From Panaeolus papilionaceus (Eukaryota > Basidiomycota > Agaricomycetes > Agaricales), in assembly GCA_015501605.1 (NCBI GenBank), contig JADNRZ010000010.1, positions 930,001 to 994,000 on the forward strand: a stretch of DNA of 64,000 nucleotides, in the 5' to 3' direction. The notes below the pieces were generated by a model. That model had not been told where the DNA came from and did not search any database. It saw only the letters and a list, made by a program, of their open reading frames with translations. Below, piece by piece: positions 1 through 10,829 of the stretch. Positions within the stretch are counted from its first letter, which is position 1. Each line of letters opens with the position of its first letter. Made by a program: the position numbers and the translations under genes.

Positions 1-2295
1 AGTAGTTGTTGCCACCCAGACCACGAAATAGCATTGCTAGTTGGGGAAGAATGTCTTCAATACGGCCAATATCACCATCGGAAATGGCTTGTGAAAGCTT
101 GGCAACGTAGAGGAGATTATGTGCCAGCAGGCGAAGATTATGGTGGGAAGCGTCCTTGCAAGCACCGTGTTTATGTTGATCTGGAGCAGGGACCTGGTCA
201 TCAAGGTCTTGATCGACTTCAGCATCAGAGCTGTCGCTATCTGCATCAGTATCTTCCGAGCCAGAGTCTGGGTGGGTGAGAGGGGTGGTGTGATTCAACA
301 GAATTTTCTCTGCTACCTCCAACAAATCCTGTTCAGTTGGCTTTTTTTCTTCGGCATACTTGGAGAGATTTTGATACCCTGCTTCCATTCGCCAAGCATT
401 GAGGATAATCCCATCAAGAATTTGCATTAGCGCAGAATGGAGGGAATGAAAATCGGGGTGTTCGCCATTCAACCGTTTCTTATCCATGAGTGAAAAAAAA
501 TACTCAAGGCTACCAGTAGACACAAGTGTTCCGCGGTGTGTGTGAAAAATCCCCCAGATAAGATTGAGCAATAGGTGAAAGAAGCCAATACCAAGCTGAA
601 AAAAGTCCCTCCGAGTGAAACCGTTGACGTCCAGAGCTCTCAGAAGTTGGGCACCTCGTATTCGTGCATTTGTCATCTGGTCATTGAAGCTGGGAATTGC
701 AATTTCAGACAGTTGTTGCTGCGTCATCTTCAGTTGATTGAGAAAGACATCATCATGATAAAGAATGTTGCCCCTAACAGTTGCCTCTTCAATTGTGGTT
801 GCGCGGATAGGGAAGAACTGCGTGACATATCCAGCAGGCATAGGGCGACGTGGCTTATGTCGGAGAAAGGGAGACGTTTTGTGATGGGAAAATGCAGCAG
901 AATATTTGGTGAGCACACGTACAACCCTCGTTTTAAATTGGAAGTGGACTGATGAAAGCTGATCAATACTTGGGCGCAGATCCCGATTGAAATCAACTCC
1001 CTCAGCTTTACGAGCACGTTCCAGGATGGGTGCAAGCTTCATTTGTTCTGGGGTGGCGCCTCGTAGTTTATAAACTACACCAAAGGTTCCGGAGGTGACT
1101 TTGGAGGGTCCTCGGGCGCCTCGTTGCTCAACAAATATTGATGTACTGATGTTAATGTTGTCGTAACAAAAGGCAAAGCAGCAGGTTAACGCAAGAGCCA
1201 CAGCTAACAACATGCAGTGGGTGGCAAGCTCCTCTATCGCTTTCAAAATGGAAGAGTAACTGACAGACAAGCCACAACGGTGCAGAGAGTCGATGGTCTG
1301 CCTGGAGCATCCACTGCTCCAGAGAAAAATTCCGAGGATTGTCTGTGAACCGAGTGACCGGTTGGAGCGTTGATAGCGAAGTTGACTGACAATCATGTTG
1401 CACGTCTGCACCAGAAACATTAAAAGTTGTAAATTTATTTTATGAGTTGTACTTACAGCGTATGGGCGCTTCTTTTTGTTTTCCTCTCGCCCGCGACTCG
1501 TCTGTGCAGCTGCCAGCAGTATCTCTGTGAGAACAGGCGTTTGAGCAGTGTTCCATGAAAGGTCCCATGCCTCAACGTATTCAGGCCTTATGGCTTCAGA
1601 GACTCCTGAGACCTTGTTAGCCTCATTTATGGTGTCCAGCTCATCCTCTATAGTGTCCTTGACAAGCAGAATAGCGTGTGGTTGCATCCAGGACATGAGT
1701 TTTTTGCGTCCACTGGTGCTTGACATGATACTGTCCAGAATCTTTGAAAGCTTTGGACTGGACTCGCGATAGAAGGCATGCCGGTAACTCCAATGCTCAG
1801 CATTAGATTCATCCAAGATGTCCAGAATTAAATCAAACGGGCTCAGTTGACCATCCTTGAGCATATTCAAAGCATCGTTGATTCGTTTAGCACGCGGCAC
1901 CCGAGATTGTTCGGAAAATGTATGTATTGAACCCATATCACTAAGAACGCGGTAAATTGGATACATATATAGAGTAAAAAAATGGCCAACATCTTCTCCG
2001 CAACGGATCCCATTCCTCCTTCAGCTTCCACCACACTTTCCAATGATGCTTGCAATCCTCCTGTCAAAACCTCCTCATCGACGTCCATAGGCATGCCCTC
2101 CAACTCAATAGCCCCATGGGTAGGTTCTATTCCTTCCATTTCTGAGGAAGGTTGAACTGCGACGGGTGCTGGCATAGCAGTGCTGGTGGTTGCAATGCTC
2201 TGGTTTTCTGCCAGCTTCGGTTTTCTACGTTTGGGTCTGACCTTGGGACCTATGACAGCATTGGCGAGAATGTCTTTAGAGGATCTAGGGATCAT
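1..2295 (-). CDS. DUF6589 domain protein, 3' end beyond left edge
   Basis: Function is unknown. On the minus strand, three exons join in frame: 2295-1991, 1940-1457 and 1405 to the left edge, giving at least 731 residues without reaching a stop. The 50 and 51 nt introns are typical for this window; the first uses a GTTGGC donor. The N-terminus carries a basic stretch (KVRPKRRKPK). The middle has phrases I associate with the agaricomycete DUF6589 family: CYDNINISTSIFVEQRG, RATTIEEATVRGN and FNDQMTNARIRGAQLL. An acidic Asp/Ser/Glu-rich run lies near the left edge (about 200-260). The family is large and lineage-specific, and some members may derive from mobile elements, but no transposase catalytic motif could be read here. 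Assignment to the family is fairly sure; the role is not. Confidence 0.75.
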
Positions 2296-2482
2296 TGATG
2301 TAGAATTTGAGGTCGCTCAAGAGACAACAACGAAGGGAAGGACAAGGGAGGGATGATGAGAACTCAGAAGAAGAATGTCGACGATGAGAGGGGGAACTCG
2401 TGACCCGTTGAGTTTAGGTGAGGTCAGATTTGGTGCTGTGGCTGTGTCGAAAACGGACCAACGGGTGGGAACGACGAGAAAT

Positions 2483-2518
2483 ACCAACCTGTATGCAATG
2501 AATCGCATACAGGTTGGT
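2483..2518. repeat. perfect 14-bp inverted repeat with 8-nt spacer
   Basis: The arms ACCAACCTGTATGC (2483-2496) and GCATACAGGTTGGT (2505-2518) are exact reverse complements around AATGAATC. It lies about 190 bp upstream of the DUF6589 start codon, so it could be a protein-binding palindrome, an RNA hairpin in the 5' leader or a scar of a small inverted-repeat element. Confidence 0.85.
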
Positions 2519-3103
2519 CACGAGCCTACCTACCGACCTTGTGCGCACCACTCGGCCTTCAAAATCGGAGCACTGACCTTGCATGCCAGCCAGTTCATCT
2601 CTAACGAAATATATATGTACATCAATTCCCTTACTTTTTGCATTTCTAATGATACTCCAGTCAGATTTTAAAAACAGATCGCAAAATCTCACAAACGCCG
2701 TTTGACACTTGATGAGCAAAATGAGCATGACAGCATCAATATCGCTGCTTTCAGCACCGGAGTCATCAGGATGCTATATTTTCCGGTACTAAGCAGGTAT
2801 GCTTCCTTGTCTGTTAGCAAAGTCTGGCTCATATGTACTATCCCTTCAAATATGATGCCTTTGATAGCCCTCGAGCTTCTGATCTTGAGACTCACCATTG
2901 TCTCACCCGTATGTTATGAAGTGCTACGAAACTCTCTGATATTAATGTGGAGATGGTAATACTCAAAGCCTTACGGACCGCTCGAGCACCAGCACCCATG
3001 CCAAGTGCCACTTTATCTCAATCCACTCCGTTAGCCAACCGTATCCCACACCGTGGTCTAAGTATTGTCATAATTAGGTCATGATTTCCACGAGCATCGA
3101 AAT

Positions 3104-3118
3104 GGCGCCAAAAATATA
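3104..3118 (+). promoter_or_regulatory. shared upstream element of DUF6535 genes (copy A, variant)
   Basis: GGCGCCAAAAATATA lies 243 bp before the gene A start codon. It is a variant of GGCGCTAAATATA, which sits 226 and 256 bp before genes B and C. The function is inferred from position and conservation only. Confidence 0.5.
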
Positions 3119-3346
3119 ATGAAACACATTCCCATCATAGAATTCTTCTCCAGCTTCGCTTGCACCCATATCAGAGACGCCAAATGATCCCCAGAGATCG
3201 CCGCTTGAGATGTGCTAGATTCTTTCGATGCTGCCCAATGCCCTGGGTGCCGATTTATACGACTATATAATGCACCAACTTAACTACTTTTGACCGGCTG
3301 CTAGGCATTCAAATCATCGCCTATCTTATCGCTTTGCATTCTCGAT

Positions 3347-6081
3347 ATGTCTTCTGAAAAGAGAGGAGTAACATCAGGACACACTACCAAGGTAATGAGA
3401 TCCTAGTGTTTAAATTTGTTCGCCTGGAATTCTGAACACACTCATTCGAATGACGCATGTAGACCAAGTTGTGGCGCTGTGGAGACCAAACCCGCTGCCC
3501 CCAGACAATCCCTCCATCAGATGCTAATCCTTGGGACACTTGCCTTAAGCCTTTAATGCAGGAGGATCGTGAGCGATGTGAAGCATGGAAGGATGAAATA
3601 CAAAACCTACTTATCTTCGTACGTTTGATATTGGCGGCCACCGCGTCAACGCTCATTAGCTAAATTCCATATATATAATTTCAGTCCGGTCTTTTCTCTG
3701 CGGTTGTGACAGCATTTTTGGTTCAAACCTATGGGGACCTACAGCCTGACTCGCAATACTACACCGTCGTTCTACTTTCCCAACTTGTCGAACTTCACAA
3801 CATCAACGGCAGCATCGGCACACCTGCATATTCGCCATCAGCCTCTACCGCACCATCAACATCGTCAATCAGGACAAATCTCTGCTGGTTTTCGAGTCTA
3901 GTCTTGAGTCTCATTGTCGTGCTCGTTGGTACAGTGGCTCTACAGTGGCTGAGGGAATTTCAACGATACCCATCATCATCTTCGTTCAAAAAGACGTTCG
4001 CAACCCGGAACCTCAGGGCGGAATCATTCGAACATTGGTACGCTCCACAGATTATAGCAGGCCTTCCCCAGATCCTCCAGCTGGCCGTCATACTGTTTTT
4101 TATAGGTCTGATGGACTTACTCCTACAATTAAACCAAGTCGTAGCGGTGCCGGTTATTTTGTTAGCTGGTCTCGCCATGGTGTTTCAGGCCGTTACAACC
4201 GTTCTTCCTACCATCCAGAGCTTTTGGCTTATCAACAAATCAGGATTTTCGGAACCGCCTCTCCATTGTCCATACAAATCTCCTCAGTCTTGGGCGTTTC
4301 TCCGACTCGCAACTTCCTCCCCCGTTCGATTTGCGATTAATTGGGCAAGCTCCATAATACTCCAGGTGTTACTAGTGCCAATGACACCCGTCGTCTTTGT
4401 CGCCGAGATGCTCAACGTTGACGCTTTATTTTGGAAATTCGTCGACCGACTTGCCGTGACTCTCCACCTCAAATATCTTGGAAGCATTAACAGTTGGGAT
4501 GAATTCGATGACCTATGGCTTGAAGAAAGGAACCGATGTGCCACAGATACACCCCGAACATCCCCTAACTACTTTCATAAAGGTACCTATGGGACGGATT
4601 ACGATGCAGCCCGGGGAATCGCTCGGATAATGAATAGCAGGGTCGCTGTAGAGTCTATGGCGCTGGCAATCTACCATTGCTTCCAAAGACTCGACACTGC
4701 CGTTGTGAACGATGAGCTATTCCGGCTCATGACACAAAATCTTCCACCTTGGCTGTTTGCTCTCGAAGGTCCACGCAAAGGTCGACATCTTATCCCTCAA
4801 TCCCCGGCTGTGATTAAGGAAGAGAACGAAATGTTCCTCCTTAGCCGACTCCCACAAACTATCTGTAATACCAGGCCGCTTCATGTCTTTCGGCTGCGCC
4901 AGCTAGAGTTGTTCGTGCGCATTACGGCACATATGTTCGGTAATTGCATTTGGGAAGAAGGTGGATTTCAGCGAGACACGCTCTCTGTTCGACCTGGATC
5001 AAACGTTAAGACTGATCCAGGCCCACTCTTCATTCCATCAGTTCTCAAGGACGTGAAGGCTATGAAGTCCATCCCGCATGATTTTGCTTTTGGTATGCGT
5101 TCGAATGTACTACATATTACTATCCAACTCACACAGTAACTCCCAGACATTGTCGAGCAGCTAGTGAGGATCTTCGAAGGCCATATTTCGTCCATTTTGG
5201 CAGAAGAAGAAGAAGAGGTGCCTCAACCACCTCTCTCGATTGTCGACGCAGAGCCCGTGTTAGCGGGATTCATGGACGTCTTACACAATGTCTCACTCTT
5301 CCTTGCTTTCAACGCCAATCCAACGAGTAAAGATGTAATATTGATCACAGACCTCGCATTCATCCTCGATCAAATAACCGCACGACTGTCACATTCGCTC
5401 ACTCGATCTCGTCCAAGCTCTCGACTTCTTCGATCAGCGAAGTTGTACGCCTCTCGATTTCATTTCGCCGACTGGATACCCCTTCAAAGAAGGGCACCGC
5501 TCTTTTCACGTTCATTTCGATCTGTGGTACACATACTGTCCTTGTATGCTGCAGAAGGCACGGACTATAAGTTCTCATACTTGACACGTCGGTATACAGC
5601 GCAGTGGAAGAAATTATGTGAAGAAGTTCTTCAATCAGCATTGCCCTCAATCGACGTGGTAGCTCCCAATGCTCAACCTCGAAACACACCCGGTGCGCAT
5701 GACCATAATTTCGACATTGATATCGCAGAGTCGCTCTACCCAAGCATCGAGCCCGAAGTTTCGAATATCCTCTGGATGCCCCCTGCCAGCTCTACAACAA
5801 ACATATCTCTTCAGACTGACATTCACGAAGAGCCTGTGGGAATGCCTACTCATCCGGCCCCGGTATTGATAACGAATTCTGACCGGCGCCACCTCACACT
5901 TCCCAGAAGAAGCCCTGGTGTTCTTTTAAAACACTCGTTTGACAGCGATAATTCTTGCTTCTATCACAATGCCGGGCTGCCCCGACGCTTCATATCTCGA
6001 TCGCAAGATAATGTCGTAGGTCATCTACATCAATGTGGTAGTCTTGACTGTACATGTGCAAAAGCCTACGAAATGGTATAA
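3347..6081 (+). CDS. DUF6535 membrane protein, paralogue A
   Basis: Function is unknown. Four exons (3347-3391, 3463-3618, 3685-5092, 5147-6081) add up exactly to 847 codons plus stop. The short first exon encodes 15 residues, and the second carries LWRCG and NPWDTCLKPL. The DUF6535 region follows: a hydrophobic segment at about 68-82, then strong membrane segments near 132-154, 190-213 and 217-241, with QWLREFQRYP after the second. A further hydrophobic stretch lies near 282-310. The C-terminal half is soluble-looking and helical, with YDAARGIARIM and LRQLELFVR conserved in all three paralogues, and a Ser/Thr-rich tail. This is the first of three tandem copies, all on the plus strand. The start was chosen because the other two copies have an equivalent 45-nt first exon. 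Confidence 0.85.
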
Positions 6082-6569
6082 AATACTATTACTAGTGTTT
6101 ATGGTCTGTATTTATCTTTCTGCCAGTGTAGATCTCACTTTTCTCTTTAGTTCGGTCTACTTCGTATCATAAAAAAAATATCATAACAGTATGCACACGA
6201 AAATGAATTTATAAGCAGAGGAGCTCATAAGATTACGCTGCCTATTTCTTATCGCATGCATCACCTTCATTGGTCCTATCAACCTGTGCTAACAGCAATC
6301 AATTTACATAATTTGATTCTCCTTCCACGATGCGCGCACAAAAGGCGCTAAATATACTTTTTTTTTTTTTCACTATACCGCCACTAGCCATAGTGCCTCG
6401 TCGAATCTTCTCTCCATCACCCCCCAAAAAAAGGTTTGCTCAATGGGTCACAATTAATGGAAGACAACGGCACAGGTTATTCACTTCACTGATTCCTTTT
6501 ATGTAAGTTGATCGCGTTTCGACTCTCCATGGCCTCTGCCGATATTGACTACATCATTCAACTCTATAC
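6082..6569. other. intergenic, DUF6535-B promoter
   Basis: No gene is seen in this stretch. It holds the shared GGCGCTAAATATA element at 6344, a T-run beginning near 6359 and a block with AATCTTCTCTCCATCAC (6404-6420) that is repeated in the relic promoter near 9.88 kb. Confidence 0.5.
6344..6356 (+). promoter_or_regulatory. shared upstream element of DUF6535 genes (copy B)
   Basis: GGCGCTAAATATA lies 226 bp before the gene B start codon. It is identical to the copies at 9830 and 10574. Confidence 0.55.
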
Positions 6570-9223
6570 ATGTCTTCATCTGATCGCACAAGGTCGTGCA
6601 GCAGTTCAGTCAAGGTGTGTTGTGCACTTCTCGCAGTACAGCGTCTTTAAGTTGAGCTTTCTTGCTATCTTGTCGGATTATCTTACTGGCAGGCTGGGGT
6701 ATGGCGCTGCGGAGATAAAACGCGGTGCCCGACCATACCAACGCCTGATGGAAATCCATGGGATATACGTCTTGGACCCCTGATACAGAAGGACCTCCAA
6801 AGATGCGAAGCATGGAGAGATGAAATTCAGAACCTACTTATATTTGTGAGCTTGTTGCCAAAGCTACTAACGTAAGACTGGGCTAAGCAACGCAATCTCT
6901 TTAGTCCGGCCTATTCTCCGCTGTCGTGACCGCGTTTGTTGTGCAAACGTACCAAGGACTACAGCCCAGTCCACAAGACTACATTCCCACTTTATTGGCT
7001 CAATTGGTTCAATTACAACGCAATCACACCGAGTGGCCACTTGAAATGTTTTCACCCCCAAACTCTGACTTGCCTTCAGGATCGGCAATTCGAACCCACA
7101 TATACTGGTTCTCTAGTTTGGTTCTTAGCCTGATTGTCGTACTTGTAGGGACGGTATCCTTGCAGTGGCTGAGAGAGTTTCAACGCTACCCTCCAACTAT
7201 GTCCTCCAAGAAACCTTTTGCGGCTCGCAGCCTCAGAGCCGAGTCGTTCGAAAGGTGGCATGTTCCACAAATCATGGCCAGTCTTCCCCTGCTTCTTCAA
7301 CTTGCCGTCGTTCTCTTTTTTCTTGGTCTCATGGACGCGCTTCTTCAAACAAACGTCATCATTGCATTACCCGTAATCGTGCTTGGTGGTCTCGCTATGT
7401 GTTTTCAAGCCATCACAACAATGTTGCCTACACTCCAAAGTTTTTGGCTTATTTGTGCGATGAGCTTTTCAGAGCCACCGCTCCATTGTCCCTACAAATC
7501 CCCTCAGTCCTGGGCATTCCTCAGGTTCATGACTTCTGCCATCGTCCGTGCCTTCACCAAATGGCTCGGAATCACAATACAGTACATATGTTTTATACCC
7601 TTTCCAGCAGTATCCATGCTGTCACGAATCCTAAACGTTCATGGCGTGCTCTGGAGGTTCATTGACAGGATTACCGCCCGACTCCACCCGAGATACCTCG
7701 GCACAGTCAGTAATTGGGACGACTTTGACGACCTTTGGCTTGGGGAACGGTACCGCTTTGCAACTGCATCTCCCCGGCCATCCCACAATGTTCTCCACAA
7801 AGGCACAGAGGGTACCGATTACGATGCTGCGCGCGGAATTGCCCGCATCATGAGCAGCCCAGTCCTCGGGGAGCCCTTGACGATGGCGATATATCATTGT
7901 TTCCAAGGGCTTGATCCTGCTATCGTCACGGACGAGCTCTTACGCCTCGTGACACAAGGGACCACTTCTCAATTATGGGCTGACGAAGGCGTACGCCAAG
8001 GCTCCCATATCATTCCATTCAGTACACCAATGGTGAAAGAGGAGAATGAAATGTTTTTGCTGAACCGACTTTCACAAATTAACAATTATACTTCTCCCCT
8101 TCACGTGTTCCACCTTCGTCAATTGGAGCTCTTTGTGCGTACCACTGCGCACATATTCGTCGATCTTTTGAAGGAGAACTCTAGCGACGTTATCATACAT
8201 CACAACTCTTCTCCCGCCCCCCCTTCATGCAAAAATGAAGCCTATTACAGGTCCACTCTTTGTCCCATCACTTCTTCACAGTGTCGAAGCTATGAAGTTA
8301 ATTCCGCATGATTTTGCACTTGGTATGTCGCCAACGTCCATACTAACCTGCTCCTCTTCGAATCGCACTGATTGCATGCTTTCGGTTTATTAGAAATCGT
8401 TGGGCAGCTTACGCACATATTTCAGACCTACCTAACGTCTGTGTTAAGGTCAGAAGAGAATGCGATTACATACCAGGGACACCTTTTGATAGCTGAAGAG
8501 GAGCCAGTACTCTCCCGGTTTATGGATGTTATCCATGTTACTTCCATGTTTCTCGCAGTCAACATCGATCCAGTCCCTAACGAGAGACATCTAATCGAAG
8601 ATATGACACTGGTTCTGGATCAAATAACCTCACGGTTAATGTACACACTCACCCATCCCCTTCCATCTTTCCGTCTTCTTCGATGTGCCAAATTGTACGT
8701 CTCGCGCTTTCATCCCACCGACTGGGCGCCATTGCAAAGACAGACACCGGTCTTCGCTCGGTCTTTTCAAGTATTGGTGCATGTTATAACATTGCATATA
8801 CTGGAACAACCCGACTACAGTTCGTCCTACTTGCCGTATCACCTTATGACGCAATGGGATGACCTGTGCAAAGAGGTTATTCAAACGCCCGCATCACAAG
8901 TCCACCGTCGAAGCACATTCGGGCTGAATCATCGTACTGAGTATTCCCTTAATAGCGATGTGGATGTTGCCGAATCCACCTACCCCAACATATACTTTGT
9001 GACCCACGCATCCCATAGGCCAACGACAAACAGTAAGTTGACAGCCCGCACCATGCTTCCTGAAATCGTCGGTCAAAATACTAGTCCAGTCATGTATGGG
9101 TTTGCTAATGCTTCAATAGGTTCAACTTCAAGCACCCTGTGTCACTCACTTCAATTCTTGGATAACACCCTCCATTCGTCTCAACAGTCTCCGAATTCTG
9201 AGTCGGGAAGGCTCTCAGGCTAG
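6570..9223 (+). CDS. DUF6535 membrane protein, paralogue B, with a one-base frameshift
   Basis: This has the same gene plan as its neighbours: exons 6570-6614, 6693-6845, 6905-8322 and 8394-9223. Their sum is 2446 nt, one base more than a whole number of codons. Family sequence runs in one frame up to about 8215 and resumes in the +1 frame as ITGPLFVPSLL before the last intron. A run of seven C at about 8216-8222 lies where the frame changes, so one extra C would explain it. If corrected, the protein would be about 814 residues. As read, translation stops at 8311 and loses the C-terminal third. No clean intron was found that restores the frame. It is either a recent pseudogene or a sequencing error; the rest of the gene, including splice sites, looks intact. 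Confidence 0.75.
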
Positions 9224-9829
9224 GGGTCTTTTACGTAGAGAATTTTGAGGACGCTTGGTACTCTCCGCTTAGAAAATGAAATGGTGGAAATTGCCAGCTT
9301 CTATGACGCCCATCAGAATGTTTTATTAACTCACCACGAGTCAAATATATTTCCTATCCCAGCAAAATTATCATGACTAGTGAACAAACAAACATGACCC
9401 TGTGATTAGATGCAATTGTACCATGAATCCTGTCAATATATTACAATAAAAGTACATTACATATTCCGGATCTATGGATGTCCAAGACCCTCAAAGTGTT
9501 AAACATATGTCTAGTAGCTGCTCAGATAATTTTTTGCAGGGAACAAGGCCAGGATGACCCACGAGCAGCGAGCATGTGGATGGCGTCACTCAACACCCCC
9601 ATCTATATTGGCTAGCAGGCGACTAGATATCGGTGTGTATGGTGTATCCTAGAAAATGTTAATACAGGGGAACATCCTTTCGTCACTGTATCCTGACATT
9701 CTCACATGAGTCCCGCATCTCCTGATTAACTGTCAGAAGCAAATCCACTTTGACAGCCCATGACTCGGAGACTCACAATAATTACCTCTGGACCACTGTC
9801 ACCTATAATTGGTGATAGCATTCGAGAAG

Positions 9830-9842
9830 GGCGCTAAATATA
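9830..9842 (+). promoter_or_regulatory. orphan copy of the DUF6535 upstream element
   Basis: GGCGCTAAATATA here is followed by AATCTTCTCTCCATCAC (9876-9892) and GTTATTCAC (9934-9942). These occur in the same order in front of gene B (6404 and 6476). No DUF6535 reading frame follows, so this copy appears to drive nothing. Confidence 0.55.
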
Positions 9843-10573
9843 GTTTTCTTCCCACAGCATCGCTGCGATTGCATCAATCTTCTCTCCATCACTTCAAGAA
9901 AATGATTTGCTCCAGGAATCACCATCCACGGCTGTTATTCACATTAATTTGTATTTAAAGTCAATACCATTTTTGTGTGGCCCCTGTAGGTTGCGTATTT
10001 ACCAACACCAACTATTCATGCTATTCGCTCGATGCAAATTCAAGTCGGATTCCCGAATTACCAAGGGAATTTAGTCCTCGTAGAAATTCACCTCGACACG
10101 AACTTTATTGGATTCTACCGAAGACGGTCGCTGATAGCAACTGCTAAGGGTTGGTCTGACGTGTGCACCGAGCTATAAGTGGAGTATCAACTTCTGCACG
10201 GATCAACACCTATCACGGAGGAACCGTGTCAATATATCAATGAAAACGAGACGCCCCGTGACAGCTCACATGTAGTAAAAAGGCTGTGTGCTATGTCTTA
10301 AGGGGCCAATCGGCACTTCACTACCGATCAGTGGACCAGAATACCATAGGCAAGTCGACGATGAGAGCGCCTGCGTAGTCTTCTCTGCTTGGCTTCTCAT
10401 GTCATCCCACTAGCAAACCCTACCAAGTGTTTGAAAACAATTTGTAAGGAACCTTTCAAGTAGTATATGTGCCTTCACATCCAGACCGAAGTTTAAGGAG
10501 TTCCACTATATTTCCATTTTCAGGACACTAGGGTTAGCTCGAAATCCTTATCATCCAAAACAGGCCTGAGAAG

Positions 10574-10586
10574 GGCGCTAAATATA
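10574..10586 (+). promoter_or_regulatory. shared upstream element of DUF6535 genes (copy C)
   Basis: GGCGCTAAATATA lies 256 bp before the gene C start codon, in the same orientation and at a similar distance as in genes A and B. Confidence 0.55.
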
Positions 10587-10829
10587 AAACACTTGGCACA
10601 ATACTACTCCCACTCCGTGTAGCGTTCTTTTCTTCTGTTTGAAGAAACTGTCACGGACGAAGTTCAAAGTGATCCCCGTTGGAAATCGTAGCTGTGCCTA
10701 CTATCTGCATCAATGTGCTTCCTTCTCTCATAGCTGATAATTAATTTTAAAGCGTAGTACTGGAGTTGTTTTTCTGATGCTCTTGTTCCCACTGTACAAA
10801 ATATTAAGCATTTGATTCTAGTTCAATCC

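Larger units (their letters stand above)
2296..3346. other. intergenic, divergent promoters
   Basis: This stretch separates the DUF6589 gene (minus) from DUF6535-A (plus), so it should hold both promoters. No convincing coding exon was seen. It contains a perfect 14-bp inverted repeat (2483-2518) and, closer to gene A, the GGCGC-AAATATA element at 3104 and an AT-rich TATA-like run near 3262. Confidence 0.5.
9224..10829. other. gene-less gap between DUF6535-B and -C
   Basis: No coding exon could be recognised in these 1.6 kb. The segment 9830-9942 resembles the promoter of gene B and looks like the leftover promoter of a deleted or decayed copy. The promoter element of gene C starts at 10574. 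Confidence 0.55.

Noticed and set aside
8128..8260. Extra intron in DUF6535-B to cure the frame
   Set aside because: Candidate donors either leave the wrong phase or remove the conserved VRTTAHI segment; a single-base change is simpler.
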